From Datisca glomerata (lineage: Eukaryota > Streptophyta > Magnoliopsida > Cucurbitales > Datiscaceae), in NCBI GenBank assembly GCA_003255025.1, contig QANY01005406.1, positions 248,001-312,000 on the forward strand: a stretch of DNA of 64,000 bases, read 5' to 3'. Below are positions 34,372-50,070 of this stretch, piece after piece. The notes under the pieces are model-generated. The model made no database searches. It was not told where the DNA came from and saw only the letters and a program-made list of their open reading frames with translations. Positions within the stretch are counted from its first letter, which is position 1, and each line of letters begins with the position of its first letter. Both the position numbers and the translations under genes were made by a program.

Positions 34372-34900
34372 AAACCCCTCCCCAAGGTGGGAGGGTAGCA
34401 CACTCTTAATGTCTAGAGTGATTGTACTGAGGAGGTATGTCCCCCGCCTAGTACAATGTAACCTCCCCTCTAATCCTGCCAGTCCATAGCCTCTCGAACA
34501 TTCCCAAGCAACCATACGTCCACCAAAGTTTTTGTCACTTGACTTGATGGTTTGTGATGTGATGACTCGTTGTGATAGTGTAATGGTGTGTCTACAAGTT
34601 GCATTATAGAGAGTGATCAATGTACCTCCATGGTACATGCATGAGGGTGACATCAATAGTGCTACCATAGGGGTGACACCCCATGGTGCTGCCATGGGGA
34701 CGACCCCCATGAGTACCTTAGTGGCTGCACCTCAAGGGGTGCATCTCAGTGGCGGCATATCATGGAGTGCAACTCAGCGGTGACACTCCATGGTACGTCC
34801 TTGGTGAAGACACTCCCGATACACCGTAAGAGTTACACTTTGCGGGTAGTCAACGTTGAGATCGTCAGCCCTCATATATAAACATTTATGTATCAATTTT
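34372..34900. repeat. G/T-rich degenerate repeats next to the 5' LTR
   Basis: 34600-34810 carries irregular copies of GGTGACACTCCATGGTG and related words, similar in style to the LARD interior. It may be internal sequence of a second copy sharing the LTR (see findings). Confidence 0.5.
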
Positions 34901-36292
34901 GGAATTGAAAATTGCGAAAGTAACCTTAGATCCTATAGTGTCAAAATCTAATTATAACCTGCTGGGTTTAGATTATAGTTTAGCACTATAGGATTATCTA
35001 ATTGAATATTAGAAAATAATATTGACAAAAAACATATTAGAAAATAGTCAGGAGATGTTGGACCGGTGCGAGAGAGTAAATTGAAGATAATACTATCTTG
35101 GATTCATTCTATTGGACCGTCCGATGTTCTTTTCTCCCTGACATTTACACCGTTTGATTAATAAATTCTGTGTACCACCACCTGGTTGCCGGTACTTCTA
35201 CCGCCTCTAGTCTACACAAACAATATTGATCCAAGGCTGAAACATCAGAATATCTCAGTAAAATATTTTTCTCACTCAAATGCCAGTAAAATATCTCCAC
35301 TCAAGGACTCAAGAAGGTTTAAATATAATTTTATTTTAGTAACTCTCATTAGAAATTTGTTCTTGCAATGCCACGAAACATATTAAATTGATTAAGAATA
35401 AATGTACATTTACTTGTATTTAAAATTAGATGAAATTTAAAATCAATTTCTCTATTGGTGTGTTTACTTACATTTAGAATCAATTTTCCTAAGAATCAGA
35501 TGAAGAATGAAATAATAACATATCAAAATCTAAAATTAAATTAATACATTTTATAGATTGGATAAAAATAAGAAATCAAATTATTGAGAATATGGATGAT
35601 TGTTTATGTTTACTATCAATGAATTGAAATAATAAAACATATGACATTTCTAAAATGTCACTAAAGAAAAATAAATAGAAGAAGTGAAAATTAGTTAGAT
35701 AAATATTTTAAAAATATAATAGACTTTACAATTCAATATTGATGAATAAAAATATGAAATACTTAATTATTAGGAATCTCATTCAATACGGTCAAAAAAA
35801 TTCATTCCGGTCACAACTATGAAACACTCTTAAAATCGAATTCCAAAATCATAATAGACAACTAAAATGACAATCTGAAATACGATTCCGCATAATCTGA
35901 TTCCACGAGAAACAACTAAACACCTCATAAACAAAACTCAATCCTCTTTCATATCAATAATATAATGTATCCATTATTCTAAAATATGAATGGCGGTACT
36001 TAACTTCTCATCAAAATATAAATAAAACAATATTTAATTTCTTTTTCAAATTCCATTACACATCCCTTGAATGGTTTCTCGAGCGCAAATAGCGACGGAA
36101 AACAACAAAACAACCACAGCCAATACAAACCTAAATATACAAACGCTAATTATCTCTCAACGCAACAGTAGCACCCTTAACCTATAAAGACTCAAGTTCA
36201 CGTCAGAATAAATATTTGATACAATATTCGCTGTTGTAATGGACAACTCTTTATTTGGAATGCCAAATGACCAGTTCGTTTAAGGCAAATGT
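34901..36292. other. Intergenic, AT-rich, downstream of NF-YB
   Basis: 34905-34995 holds a short inverted repeat (CTTAGATCCTATAGTGTCAAA / TTATAGTTTAGCACTATAGGA). Nothing else is supported. The NF-YB 3' UTR must begin at 36292, but no clear poly(A) signal was picked out. Confidence 0.4.
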
Positions 36293-38796
<2,504 letters not shown>

Positions 38797-39150
38797 CGTC
38801 CCCAAAACCCTAGACCAAAACACAAATCACCGAACAACATAGTCAACGACTATGGACCAGAATCCCCACCCCCAAAATAGCATCCCAAACCCTGTCGCCC
38901 TAACAACCGAAGCAAAAAACAACAGAGAAACAAGCAGAACAGAGACAAACGGAGAGAGAAAAACAAAGAGAAGTTAATTAATGTATATTTTTAGTGAGAG
39001 AGAAAAATGAAAAGATATACCTGGTGGGAAATGAGAGATGGAGAGGCTTTGGATCTGGTGGGAAGGGGAAATCGAAGAGAGGATCGGACGCTGGAGAAGA
39101 AAGGAGAAAGGAGACGACTAAGATGAGAGAATGAGGATTATCAACACCGT
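38797..39150 (-). promoter_or_regulatory. NF-YB 5' leader with probable 5' UTR intron
   Basis: A good donor (CCACCAG then GTATATC, exon edge 39021) and acceptor (TTGGTCTAG, intron edge 38810) define a likely leader intron 39020-38810, leaving 13 nt of leader before the ATG. Leader introns are common in this gene family. Upstream sequence near 39055-39150 is purine-rich on the plus strand, so pyrimidine-rich in the transcript. Confidence 0.6.
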
Positions 39151-39429
39151 TGGTTTTCTCTTTTGGGTTCTTAGAGGCAGGGAGGGGACTGGGAGAGACT
39201 TTAATCTCTTTTCTTTTCGTTTTATTATTAATTATTAATTTTGTAATTTTGAGATTTATCAGTCCGCTTTGGCTTTGTCAAATGTGATTAGAGCACGTGG
39301 TTTGGAGGGTTTCTGGTTTGTTTTTGTGGTTATTTTCTGGCCACTCATTTCGGCTGTCATTTATCTAAGAATATTGGAAGAATGTGGGAGAAAGATTCTT
39401 TTGACAAGTTAGTCCCTTTATTATTTCTA

Positions 39430-40395
39430 CAAATTAGTACTACCAGAAGTTTAGATGTGTACTCAAACTAGATCAAATTCAACAGAATCAAAACGGTTCG
39501 ACCGGCATAAGTAATTTATGTGATTCGGCCGACTTAAGTAGTTTATGCGGTTCGGCCGGTTTAAGTAGCTTATGCGATTCATTTCTACTGTAATTTAGTA
39601 AAACATATACGGTTCGATTCGGTCTACGGTTTGAATCGAACCGGGTATGTATATATATATATTTCTCATTTTTTTTACTGTGTCCACCTCAACCCCTGTT
39701 TTTTTAGTCATGGTCTCTCTACCTCAACCCTTCATTACCACTTTTCTAAAACTGACTTAGACTTCTCTATTTTCTAATCCGCCGCTTAAACAAAGCTCCC
39801 CAAAAAACCTTAGTCTCAAAACTCACAGCCCCTCTCTCAGTCGTTGGCCGCCGTCACCGGGTCTCTCAATCGCTTGGTGCCTTCTCCGTCTCTCAGTCGC
39901 TCATTTTCTCCGTCTCTCAGTCTCTTGCCTTCGTCTCTGTCTCCCAGTCCCTCGCTGCTCATCATACCCAGCAGCTCCCTCGAAGCCAACATGCGTTTTA
40001 TCAAGCTAAGCTTCAAACACAATTCCACCATCGGTACTTGGACTGACGAGTTCTTCTCTCTCCCCTCTCTTTGTCTCGCGCAGGCTTGGACTGGGTGTCT
40101 ATAAGTCAATCTCATGGGCTTTCACTTGTAATCAGTCTCCTTCTTCATAGACTATTCATTCGTTAGAGTAGGTTCTTCATTCTCTTCAAATTTTCTGGAG
40201 TTACTTTTTTTTTTAAAATCTGTTACAAATAATAGTCCCGAACCGCAACCGACGGAACTGAACCGATATTGCACGGTTTTGTTCGGTTCTTCTCTAAACG
40301 GTTTGGTTCTTATGTTAAAAAATTGATTTTGTGATTCAGTTTGGTTTAGACTTATAAACAGTATCGAACCGAATCATTTACAATCCTAGTGTTTA
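39430..40395. other. Probable transposon remnant with CGGTTCGG ends and a CT-rich centre
   Basis: 39490-39650 has repeated GGTTCGACCGG / GATTCGGCCG / GGTTCGGCCGG words spaced about 30 bp apart. 40230-40375 has CCGAACCG / CGGTTTGGTTC / CGAACCGAATC. Between them 39820-40000 is built from CGTCTCTCAGTC-like units, translating as Ser/Leu/Pro low complexity. No transposase or clean terminal repeat was found, so the element class is open. Confidence 0.35.
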
Positions 40396-40660
40396 CTAGT
40401 CATATATCTTGCATAAAGATGACAAAAATACATGTAAGTAAAAATATATGTGAGCATCTTAATTAATGGTGGATTTAAATATTATAAATAGATATGAGTT
40501 TTGTTGGGTGGATAATTCTTTACCCATTATAAATGGATAGAGTTTGAGTAATTTTTTTTAGCCTCCACTCCCCAGTCAATCCTGATTAAAAGCATTTTCT
40601 CTATCTTCGATGATTCTCTTAAAATAACAATATATAATGAAAACTGTGATGTAATTCTCT
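40396..40660. other. AT-rich spacer, nothing recognised
   Basis: Short AT-rich stretch between the CGGTTCGG-type remnant and the degenerate 35-40 bp repeat tract. Two runs around ATAAATAGATATGAGTTTTG and TATAAATGGATAGAGTTTGA (about 40485-40550) resemble each other, a small local duplication. Confidence 0.35.
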
Positions 40661-40669
40661 GTTTCACTC

Positions 40670-41330
40670 ATGATTGGTAATTGAATTCCATCAATTTTAT
40701 ATTTTGACAACCAAACTAAACTGAATCATGAATTGAATAGTCAAACTAAAATTTATCAATTTTATAATCGAATTAAACCATAATTCATAAACACTACAAT
40801 CAAATAACACTATTCATCAATAAACATAACTGGAATTAATTTTTTTATAACTGAATTAAATTGTATCGTAATTTTATAATTGAATAATCAAATTAAAATT
40901 CATTAAGTTTACAGAATTGTCAATTTTATAATCACATGACCAATACTAGAATTAATCAATTTTATAAATGAACTAAATTTGAATTCATCAATTTTATTAT
41001 CAAACTAAATCAAATTTTTAATTGATTAAACAAACTAAAATTCATCGATTATAATCGAATCAAGCTAAAGTTCATCAATATAACATTTGAATAATACTAA
41101 AATTAGTCAATTCTATAATAAAAGGAACCAAAAATCATTTACAATCAAACTAAATTAGATAATCACTTTTATAGTAACCAAACTATTATTCATTAATTTT
41201 ACAAGGGAATTAAATTGGATCATTAATTTTATAATTGAATAATCATACAATCGAATTAATTGAATCATCAATGTAATAATCGATTAACCATACTAAAATT
41301 CATCAATTTTATTATATTTATTAAATAATT
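40670..41330. repeat. Degenerate AT-rich repeat tract (ATCAATTTTATAATCGAAT)
   Basis: About sixteen diverged copies of a 35-40 bp motif containing AACTAAAATTCATCAATTTT and ATAATCGAATAA. It looks like an old minisatellite. No open frame. Confidence 0.7.
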
Positions 41331-43702
41331 ATGTCGACTCAATTTACAGTTTAAGCTATTTATGATGGAAGTTGTTGTCCAGCCTGTCAATTTGGAGAGA
41401 GATTAATTTTAATCGAACCGTTCATCTCCATGCTCATAGCTCGATGAAGAGAGATAAGTGCGTGGTGAAAACAGAATTGTTGGTTGAATAGGAAAAAATA
41501 AAGAATAGTTATTTAGTCCATAACAAACAAAAAATAATAATTATAATAATAATAATATATGAGTACGCATTGGTAACAGTTGGATGCCCATGTCTTAGTG
41601 TATATTACACACTGTCACTCATTTAATTTAACATGAGTATGGATGGTGAGAATTTAACATGAATATTTAGTTTGTATACACATACTCAATTCAAATTCAC
41701 TCATTGACATCTCCTACTTGTGTGATGCACGGATTTATAAAAAATTTAAATATATTAATTTATAATTATTATTTTTTGCTTTAAAATATGAAATTAAACA
41801 ACTTAAAATGCCTGAATATTGATTTGGAAACAAAAAATATTTTTTTGTGGTGTTATGTATTTTCAAAACTAAATGTCTGAGAGGTAAAGTTTTCTCTCAT
41901 ATTATTAGATTGATTATCATTATCTTAGATAAGTGGTGTGAGATAACCTCAACAATCAATATTGTCACATATCGGTCTTAGATCGGATAATTATCGACTC
42001 GCTTTACTCAGATTCATCACACATTTGGTCATGAGTCAGATACTCACGGGCGCGTTTCACGTGAATTCACCAAATATCATGTCGTGAGTCGGATAACAAT
42101 CGACTTGCTTTACACGGATTCACCACACATCAAGTTATGAGTTGGATAATCATCGACTCGTCTCACCCAGATTCAATACTAAAACTCATAAATTTTTGTC
42201 TTCATGCATCCTGATACATGCTTGAAAATGTATCCAATATTATTTTCTTTCAATTTAATCATTTCAATTCTAATTATTTGAATTTTATGTTTATTTGATA
42301 CCTATACCAAACTTAAATTTTGAAAAGGATTCAATTGTATATTATTTTATAATAAAAGTATCTACCAGATTTGAAGCATTAAATACATACTAATCAATGG
42401 TTCTAGAAAAGTTCTAATTAATCATATCCCGTACAATAACTACTAATTTCATAGTTTTTTCAAAATTATGAACGTTCATTTTTAGTTATTTAAATTTTAT
42501 ATTATACATATACGAAGAGTTTATATTATTAAATCTTTCAGACGTAATATTTTATATAATTCATTACAATTAACGTGCATGTCATAGTTTCATAGGACGG
42601 GCCTCGATACGTGTTTGCGAGACGGATGTTTCGCGAGGAGATCGGACACGATGAAAATTTTGACCCGTTTAAAATATCAAGTCCCAATTATGTCTCAAAA
42701 GTATTCAAGATGAGGAAAACCTAAAAAATGGGATCGCGATGAGTTTGGCTTTGTGAGATTGGAACGGGTTCGAGCGGGATTCTGGGATCGTGATTTTTTT
42801 ATAACTCTTCGGCGAGGCTTTGATCTTGAATAAAACAAAATACCAAAATCAAGTTGAGAGAATACACAAGCAAATAGTGATGTTTTTTATGAAAATTTAG
42901 GAAAATAAAAGATATTTTACAGAAAATATGTTGGTATATTGGTAAGATAGGTAAATGAATTGCTAAAGTTATTTGGTAAAGTAGATTTTTATGGGAAAGT
43001 AGTAGAAAAAATAATATGAGATTGTTATTTAACCAGATTAAATAATTTATCATGTCAGATGAGAATACTTGGAACAAACATGAAATATGTTGAAAAATAA
43101 GTTTATGACATAGTTTACCACGCAGAATAAATCAATTTCTAAGAGGTAAATTATTAGTTAGCATATAAAACTATGTAGTAGATAAATAATATTTTAAATA
43201 GTTTATGGGTTGTCTGAAATATCGTTTATTGCAAATTATCTTCAGATCTCGCTTTATTTAATTATCAATTTAAACAGAAATGACGTCAATTATATTATAT
43301 TTGTAGGGGTAGTTATTGAAGTTATCGATGATTTTATTTTTTAATTCAATTAGAAATGTTAGCTTTCATATTTCCCCCCAAATTTAGTTTCCTTCTCCTT
43401 CCATCAATTTCAGTTTTCAACATTCTGTTGTCTCTATTTATTGTGTTCAAAGGCCTTAGGAAATAATTCTAATATATTTTCTATTAGAATTATTTCAACT
43501 TTTTTTATCCTATATAATTAAATAAACTATTTGTTCCGATGATTTTTTACAAAACTTATTTTATGGTGTCTCTATTGATTGTTTTCCTCCATTTGATTAT
43601 TGTTCGTTGTCAATATCACTCGTTTATTTTATGTTTATTTTTTTATTAAATAAAAAAATTACAGTCATAGTTGAATGTATGTTTTTGAAAAACTAATGTT
43701 AA
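41331..43702. other. Gene-poor AT-rich region with a 53-bp array
   Basis: Apart from the 53-bp array (41975-42180), a small GC-richer patch at 42595-42790 (GGCCTCGATACG, GGTTCGAGCGGG) looks like an old transposon fragment. No gene is supported on either strand. Confidence 0.4.
41975..42180 (+). repeat. 53-bp tandem repeat, four copies
   Basis: Units start at 41975, 42028, 42081 and 42134, exactly 53 bp apart, each with GTCGTGAGTCGGATAA, TCGACT and CAGATTCA(T/C)CA. The fourth is cut short at about 42180. Confidence 0.92.
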
Positions 43703-44544
43703 TCTATAATATATTAAAATTGGGAAGGAGATGAAAACCTTTTTTTGATTACTTTGTTCACTTATTGTTGATGCATTAACTAAAATGACTTTATAAGTTA
43801 TACGTGACATTTAATAATTTGTTATTTTTAAAATTATAATGAATTGATCAAGTAACATTCATTTCAAAATTCTGTTTAATGAATTTTAAAAAAATGTAAT
43901 TAATAAATAATTTTAATTTGATAATTTTGAATGAGTTGTAGTAAGTTATTTTTGAATTTATATAGAAAAAACTCAATTTTGTACTAATTTTTTTAATATA
44001 GAGGAAAATTAAATTATCTCTATAAAATGTAAATAATATAATTTAATCATAAAGACTATTAGAAATTTGTTTATGCTATATTTTATACGTTAGTATAATC
44101 AATATGTTACATAATATAGTTGCCCAAAATTTACAAATAAAAAAATAAATTTGCATTATAAATGAATAATTAGAATCTAGTAAAAAATAAAACACGAAAT
44201 GGATAATCTAATTATAATGACATCACTTTTTCTTTAAATATTGAGAGCACATTCTACCATATACTATTTCTTTTTTAAACACGTACACGTTATATTATAC
44301 ACATCCATTTTATTTTACCCCTGTCACTCTATCTTTGTTAGTGTTGTCTACTTGGTTGATTATAATATATTAGCAAATAACATCAATATAATTTTCTTTT
44401 ATATTACTCACATAAATTAAAAATAATTATGGTGCTAAATTTTATTTTTTAATTTATATAAACACAACATGACTATGAATAATAGTTATAACTATAAATA
44501 TAATAGATTCATTTATACGTGCAATGGATGTATGTATTAACTGG
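43703..44544 (+). mobile_element. Possible non-autonomous Helitron
   Basis: Starts after A with TCTATAATATATTAAAATTG, a common plant Helitron 5' form. It ends ACGTGCAATGGATGTATG then CTGG (44541-44544) followed by T, fitting CTRR with a decayed hairpin. AT-rich, no coding capacity. Supported only by its ends. Confidence 0.35.
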
Positions 44545-45698
44545 TATTATTATATGTGTAAACACTATATTTATGTTATAAAATTATAATTTATTTATTC
44601 AATATTAAATCATTCTAAATAATTATTACTATCAATTTGATTGTTAATGTATTGTTAGAGTTTGTAGTAAATATCAAATAAACGTTAATATCATAAAATA
44701 TGTTAACACTCTATTTATATTGTATTTATTAAATATTAATATAATCCTAAATAATTTTTAGCGATATATTAAAGCAAATTTATATTATATACGTTCATGT
44801 AATGCTAACATTTTATCGTAATATAAATATTCTATATTAATTTATAATAACAAAAATTCCATTTAAAATTAGAGTAATATTTAATTAACAAATATTGTCA
44901 TAGCACTTAGGTTTAAATGAGTTATTACATTTAAATTTAAAAAAAATAACTAAAAAATCTAAGAACAAACTTAGGACAAGGACATTGTTGAAGAATCATA
45001 AAAATTAAAATCAAATTAATTGAAAGGATTATGTGTCTGCTACAATTTTTTTAGGCTAGTTCCAAACTCATCATTTTCTCTAAATATAATTCTTAAAAAA
45101 TATTTCTAAGGATTGGGCTACTTGAAGGGGAATGTTTGGAGATGGAGAACAACACACCCGAGATTAATGACGGTGGTGGCCCAACCCAAACATAGCCTGT
45201 CGAAAATCCGTCCTTCAGAATCTGCTTCATTTGCTATCGGCCCTAACATCTAATGGAACTGCTCATCCTTGCTCATCCTTCTGCAAACTCCAGAGGTAAA
45301 TATTCAAGGTTTTTTTTTTACCGAATATACCATGTCTAAAATTCTGTCAAATAGCTGGAAAATTTTATTATGAGTATTTTAGCCCACAACTAAAAAGCCA
45401 TACAATTTTACTATTATAACCTTAAATATATAGAACATTAAAACAATGTCCAACTAATTATGGAAATAGATATAATTAATAAAAATATTCTATAAATAAA
45501 ATGAAGCATAAATATAAACTAGACATAGTAAATTGTCTTTGAACGAAATTCAAAAAATCTGTAGATTTTCTTAGCTAAAAAAATGAAATTGATAAGGATT
45601 TAATTTTATATTTTGAATTTAACCGTATTCACTAAATCTTATTCTCTACCATACTTGGAGAAGCTGTTTATATATTATATCATAGTTAGTGAAACAAT
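44545..45698. other. AT-rich spacer
   Basis: Nothing recognised except a slightly GC-richer patch at 45115-45300 (GAACAACACACCCGAG, TCCTTGCTCATCCTT duplicated) of unknown origin. The tail 45480-45600 is related to the later duplication at 46130-46930. Confidence 0.35.
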
Positions 45699-45828
45699 GA
45701 CGATTTTAGGTTGGAGCAGTTGGTTAAACGCACATATCTATATCTTAGAGGTTGTGGAGTTTGAGTCATATTATTTCCTTCTCCTTAAAATTTATAAAAT
45801 TTGTAATGTAATTTTGACAAATAAAAAA
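45699..45828 (+). mobile_element. SINE, tRNA-derived, with 13-bp target duplication
   Basis: Flanked by perfect 13-bp direct repeats TTAGTGAAACAAT (45686-45698 and 45829-45841). The body has RNA polymerase III boxes: A-like TTGGAGCAGTTGGTTAAACG at 45712 and B-like GAGTTTGAGTC at 45758. An A-rich tail (AAATAAAAAA) ends it. It is 130 bp, within the usual range for plant SINEs. Confidence 0.8.
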
Positions 45829-46129
45829 TTAGTGAAACAATATATATAACCACTTTACTCCTACTTATCATAAATATTCAAACTCTTGCTTTTACCATAC
45901 TTAGTGAAATAATTTTGATTCATTTGAGTTAGTTAACCACTTCATATATCTTGAGATGAGCCATTTATGAAAAATATTAAGAGAAGCTATTCTCTAGAAA
46001 CTATTTTTGGAGCTTCAAACCCTTGGAAAAGAAGGTAAAGTTTGTCTATTTTTGTTATTATCCTTCAATGATAAAATATGCAATATATTTACTCCAAATA
46101 TATATATGCTTAAAAATCACAACTAATTC

Positions 46130-46930
46130 CCATAAAAAAAGGATTGCTCCATCTATATAAAAACATACAGTAATGAAAATAATTATATAAGTAATTATTT
46201 GAGAAAATATTTAGATATAATTGTTGAAAATAATTATATAAATACTTACACGAATAAAATGGACCAATTCTTTTAAATAACTATGAAAATTAGATATAAT
46301 TATGTAAATAAAATCTACACAACGACAACGAATACGGAATATAGATGATAACTGAGTTGTCTTTGATTTTTTTTTTTTTGTGAATTTTATTACCTAAAAT
46401 ACGTAATTGATAATAATTTGATTTTAAAATTTTATTTTCACCGTTTTTATTGAAACTTGAATGAAGTCATCTTTTAATCAAACTCAAAGTAACTAGGAGT
46501 GATAACTAATATATTAATTCCAGTTAATGAAATCTGTAATAAAATATAATAATTTCAATAGAATATAAAACACAACTAATTCTCCCTAAATATGGAATTG
46601 TCCATCTTTAAAAAATTGCTATGAATAAAAATTATTATATAAGTAATTATATGAACAAATATTCATCTATAATTAATGAAAATAATTATTTAAGTACTTA
46701 TAGAAATAAAATAGACCAATAAATATGATAATTACGTATAAGTAATTATACAAATTATATGAATCAATAAATATGGAATATAGGTGATAAGTGAACTGTC
46801 TTTGAAAAAAAATAAGAAAAAATAGATTTTCTTACCTAAAAAAAGCAGTTTATCATACTTTGCGTTTAAATGTTCACTTTTACCCTTTTTATTGAAACTT
46901 CAATAAAATAATATTTTTATGACAAAATTT
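46130..46930. repeat. Direct duplication of about 350 bp, offset about 440 bp
   Basis: 46140-46470 and 46590-46920 share order and words: ATTGCTCCATC / ATTGTCCATC, ATTATATAAGTAATTAT, GGAATATAGATGATAA / GGAATATAGGTGATAA, GTCTTTGA (46359 and 46798) and TTTATTGAAACTT. A shorter third relative is at about 45480-45600. Confidence 0.7.
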
Positions 46931-49900
46931 CGGAGAAATTAGGAATTAAAATAACTATATTATTTACCTAATATACAATTTTTTATTTATTATTTACCAA
47001 TAAATAGTAATTGTCTCATAAAATGGTGGAATGTGATAGAAAATTAATTATGTTTAACTTAATTATGTTTAAAAATGATTAAAACTATAGCACATTCTAC
47101 AATGATAATTAAGTGTCACAAAATCTATTTCTCATATCTCTTGAAAATTATAATCTCCAGTGCTCACTCTTTTGCTTAATGTTGAATCGCCGTTTACGAA
47201 GACCAAAATGGTGTTATTGTATTGATGTAATGTTAACTTAATTTTTTATTTTTTATATGATAAAAAAGAAAATGAGATTTTAAGTTCAAATTTTATTTCC
47301 ATAAATGTTCCCTTTTAGTAGAAAAAAAACTAATTAACACTCAATTATTTCCCTTTTATTTTTATTCAAATGTTCCATTCAAACATGTTTTTTCCTTTCC
47401 CTTTGAAAAACTTTTAATCGAATAAATAAAGTAATAATTAAAAAGCATAGAAAAAAGGTGATGTTTGGCTCCAAAAGGAGAGGTTCCAAGATACGCAGTG
47501 AGAGAAAGCACAGTGACAGAAGACAATGACCCATCATGCTTATAAAAAAACAAGAAGAAGAATCAACCTGAGAGAAAGCGATCTTTGAATTAGACTCTGA
47601 TGTCTGATTTCTGAACCATTTTGATGAAATTTACGTGTGGGTAGTGAAAGGGAAGCCTCTCAACCATCAGGTAACAACCCTGGTCTTAGTAGGATCCTGT
47701 AACAATATAGAAGAAGTTTGATATAAACATCAAATCGATTAAATTTAAACGACGCAAATTAATTAATTAAAACACCTAAAACCATGTAAAAAATAGTCTT
47801 TATATTTTTTTAGTCTATATATTTATGATTGGAAGTAGAAAATGTTCTTAGATGTTTTTGTCCAACTAATTTAAATGTACCTCAAATTTTTTTTGAATGT
47901 TTTTACATTATTTATTCATTTTAATTGAAGATCATGACACGAAAAGGATAAGTGCAAGCAATTAAATTAAGGTGGCCGGTGAAACCACTAATGACAGTGA
48001 AACTCTAAGTCATGTATGATAATATAATAGTTCTAAACTAATCAAGTTTTAAAATAACTAAATAATGTGTTAATCATTATAGATTCATATTTTTACATTA
48101 TTTTAAAATATCAATTTATAAATGAGTTACACATCACATGATCACTTAAAATTTGATCATTTTTTAATCGATATAGAATTAATTATAATAATAGATCAAT
48201 TAAGACTTATATTAGGTTAGGTTTTATGTCATTTAACTTGATTAAATTAGTGTCTATACTTTTGACAAATACATCCTGAACATTTATATTTGTCTCAATA
48301 ATCTATTAGTAGGTTGAGCTTGCATGCACTAGCTCGAGCTGTATTAAAATATAGGATAGCCCATTGTTTTTGTAGTCCGGGGTGCAGCAATTTTATACTT
48401 AATTATTCCCTTCACCACATATAAAAACAATTAATTCATTTAATGTTACTTGAAAAACAATCAATGTATAATGCAATCCTTTTATTAGGATTGTAATTTG
48501 TTGGTTGATAACAACGATTTCGTGTTTTGTTAATGACGTGACTCGGTGATGCACTATATAGAAGTATTGGAGTACCACATAACTAGGATTATTGGATAAA
48601 CGCTAATAATGTAATAGGTGCGTTGCACATTTTATTATATTTTAATATAATATATTTTGTTATGTTGTATGATTCAAAATTATTTATAATAGATGTTAGC
48701 ATTAAAATGATGCGGTAGGTTAACAGAGATTCAATGAAATTATTTTCTTTTCACTAAAATGCGGATGAAAACACCACAAAAACTTTTTTTTTTTGCAATT
48801 AAAACAAAAATAACTACAAGATGACAGATAAATAAAAACTTAAAGATAAAAAAGTATTTCTTTCAATTAAACACGAAAATAAATAAGTCTCTTATTTAAT
48901 TATTAATTAGTTAAAATTAGTAACAAAATTATTAATAAGAATAAATAAGTATCTTCATTAAAATTTATTATATAAACCGACTCAACATATGTATGTGTGC
49001 ATGTGCCAACTATCACATTTAGGCATCTCAGAACAATAAATGGTAGTATTCAAATAATTGAATAGCTAATTATAGCTTGCATGAAATTATTTATAAAATG
49101 ATTTTCATCTCGTGTGACTTGTAATATATTATAGATGACTGATATATTATAGGTAACTGATTTCGTATATTGAGTCCAAAAAACTTAGAATTTCGGTCCA
49201 TTTTGTTTATGAAAATGTATTACATCTTTTCTTGAAATGCTCAAAATAGCTAATTGGGTACAGTAACTGATTCATTTGACACTACATGAACATTGCAATT
49301 AGTAAATAATTTAACACTATTTGAACATTACAAGTAGTTAGTTGGACACTACTTAAATATGATAAATAAATATGTAGACACCACTTCAACACTACATGGA
49401 TTTGGATTCTCTACCGTTGGGCTTCCAACGACGGAGACAAAGTTAGATTTGATTTATTCAGTCAAATCTAAACGGATCAGATCCGTTAATCAAAAAGCTA
49501 AAAAAATTAATATCTTAATATAAAAGTAATTTGATTAGATATGATTCGTTTCCACACTTCCTGCAGTGGCCTTTAGTATTTAACTATTTGAACATTCCAT
49601 CAACATGAACATTTGGACGCTCCATGCCAATAAATAATTTGAAGAGGAGGTAAAAAAGTGTAAAAAAAGGTGAAACTCGAAACTCATTGGCTGTTAATTT
49701 TTTTATTTCTTCAGATGATGTATTTCTTGAACAATTTTTTTTTTTCATTTTTTAGTGTTTCTAATTTAAAATTTATTTTTATATAGATAAAAAAAATGTG
49801 TAGGATGTTCTTTTAGTTTAATTAATTTAATTAGAAATATTTTGGTGAATAAGATTTATGAAAATTATAAAAGTTATAAATGTAATTTTCTAATTTTATC

Positions 49901-50070
49901 TACTAATAAATGTATTTTATTCAATTTTTTTATATGAACAAATAATGTATAAAAAATAAACAAAATAATAAAATCATAAATATAAGGTACAACGTGAAGT
50001 TAACTAGTACGTATAATATTGCTTACAATGTCATTCACATTTCAAATATGGTCCGATATGATTAGTCTAA
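46931..50070. other. Gene-poor AT-rich region
   Basis: No gene is supported. 48619-48631 (AGGTGCGTTGCAC) looks like the hairpin of a decayed minus-strand Helitron end. 47470-47600 is slightly less AT-rich and purine-rich but shows no coherent frame. Confidence 0.35.

Noticed and set aside
39837..40115. Frames on both strands (Ser/Leu-rich plus, Arg/Asp/Gly-rich minus)
   Set aside because: Low-complexity CT repeats read through. Both strands are open at once; no homology recognised.
45711..45770. Possible tRNA gene
   Set aside because: Polymerase III boxes are present, but no cloverleaf or anticodon arm could be formed. The A-rich tail and flanking 13-bp duplication show it is a SINE.
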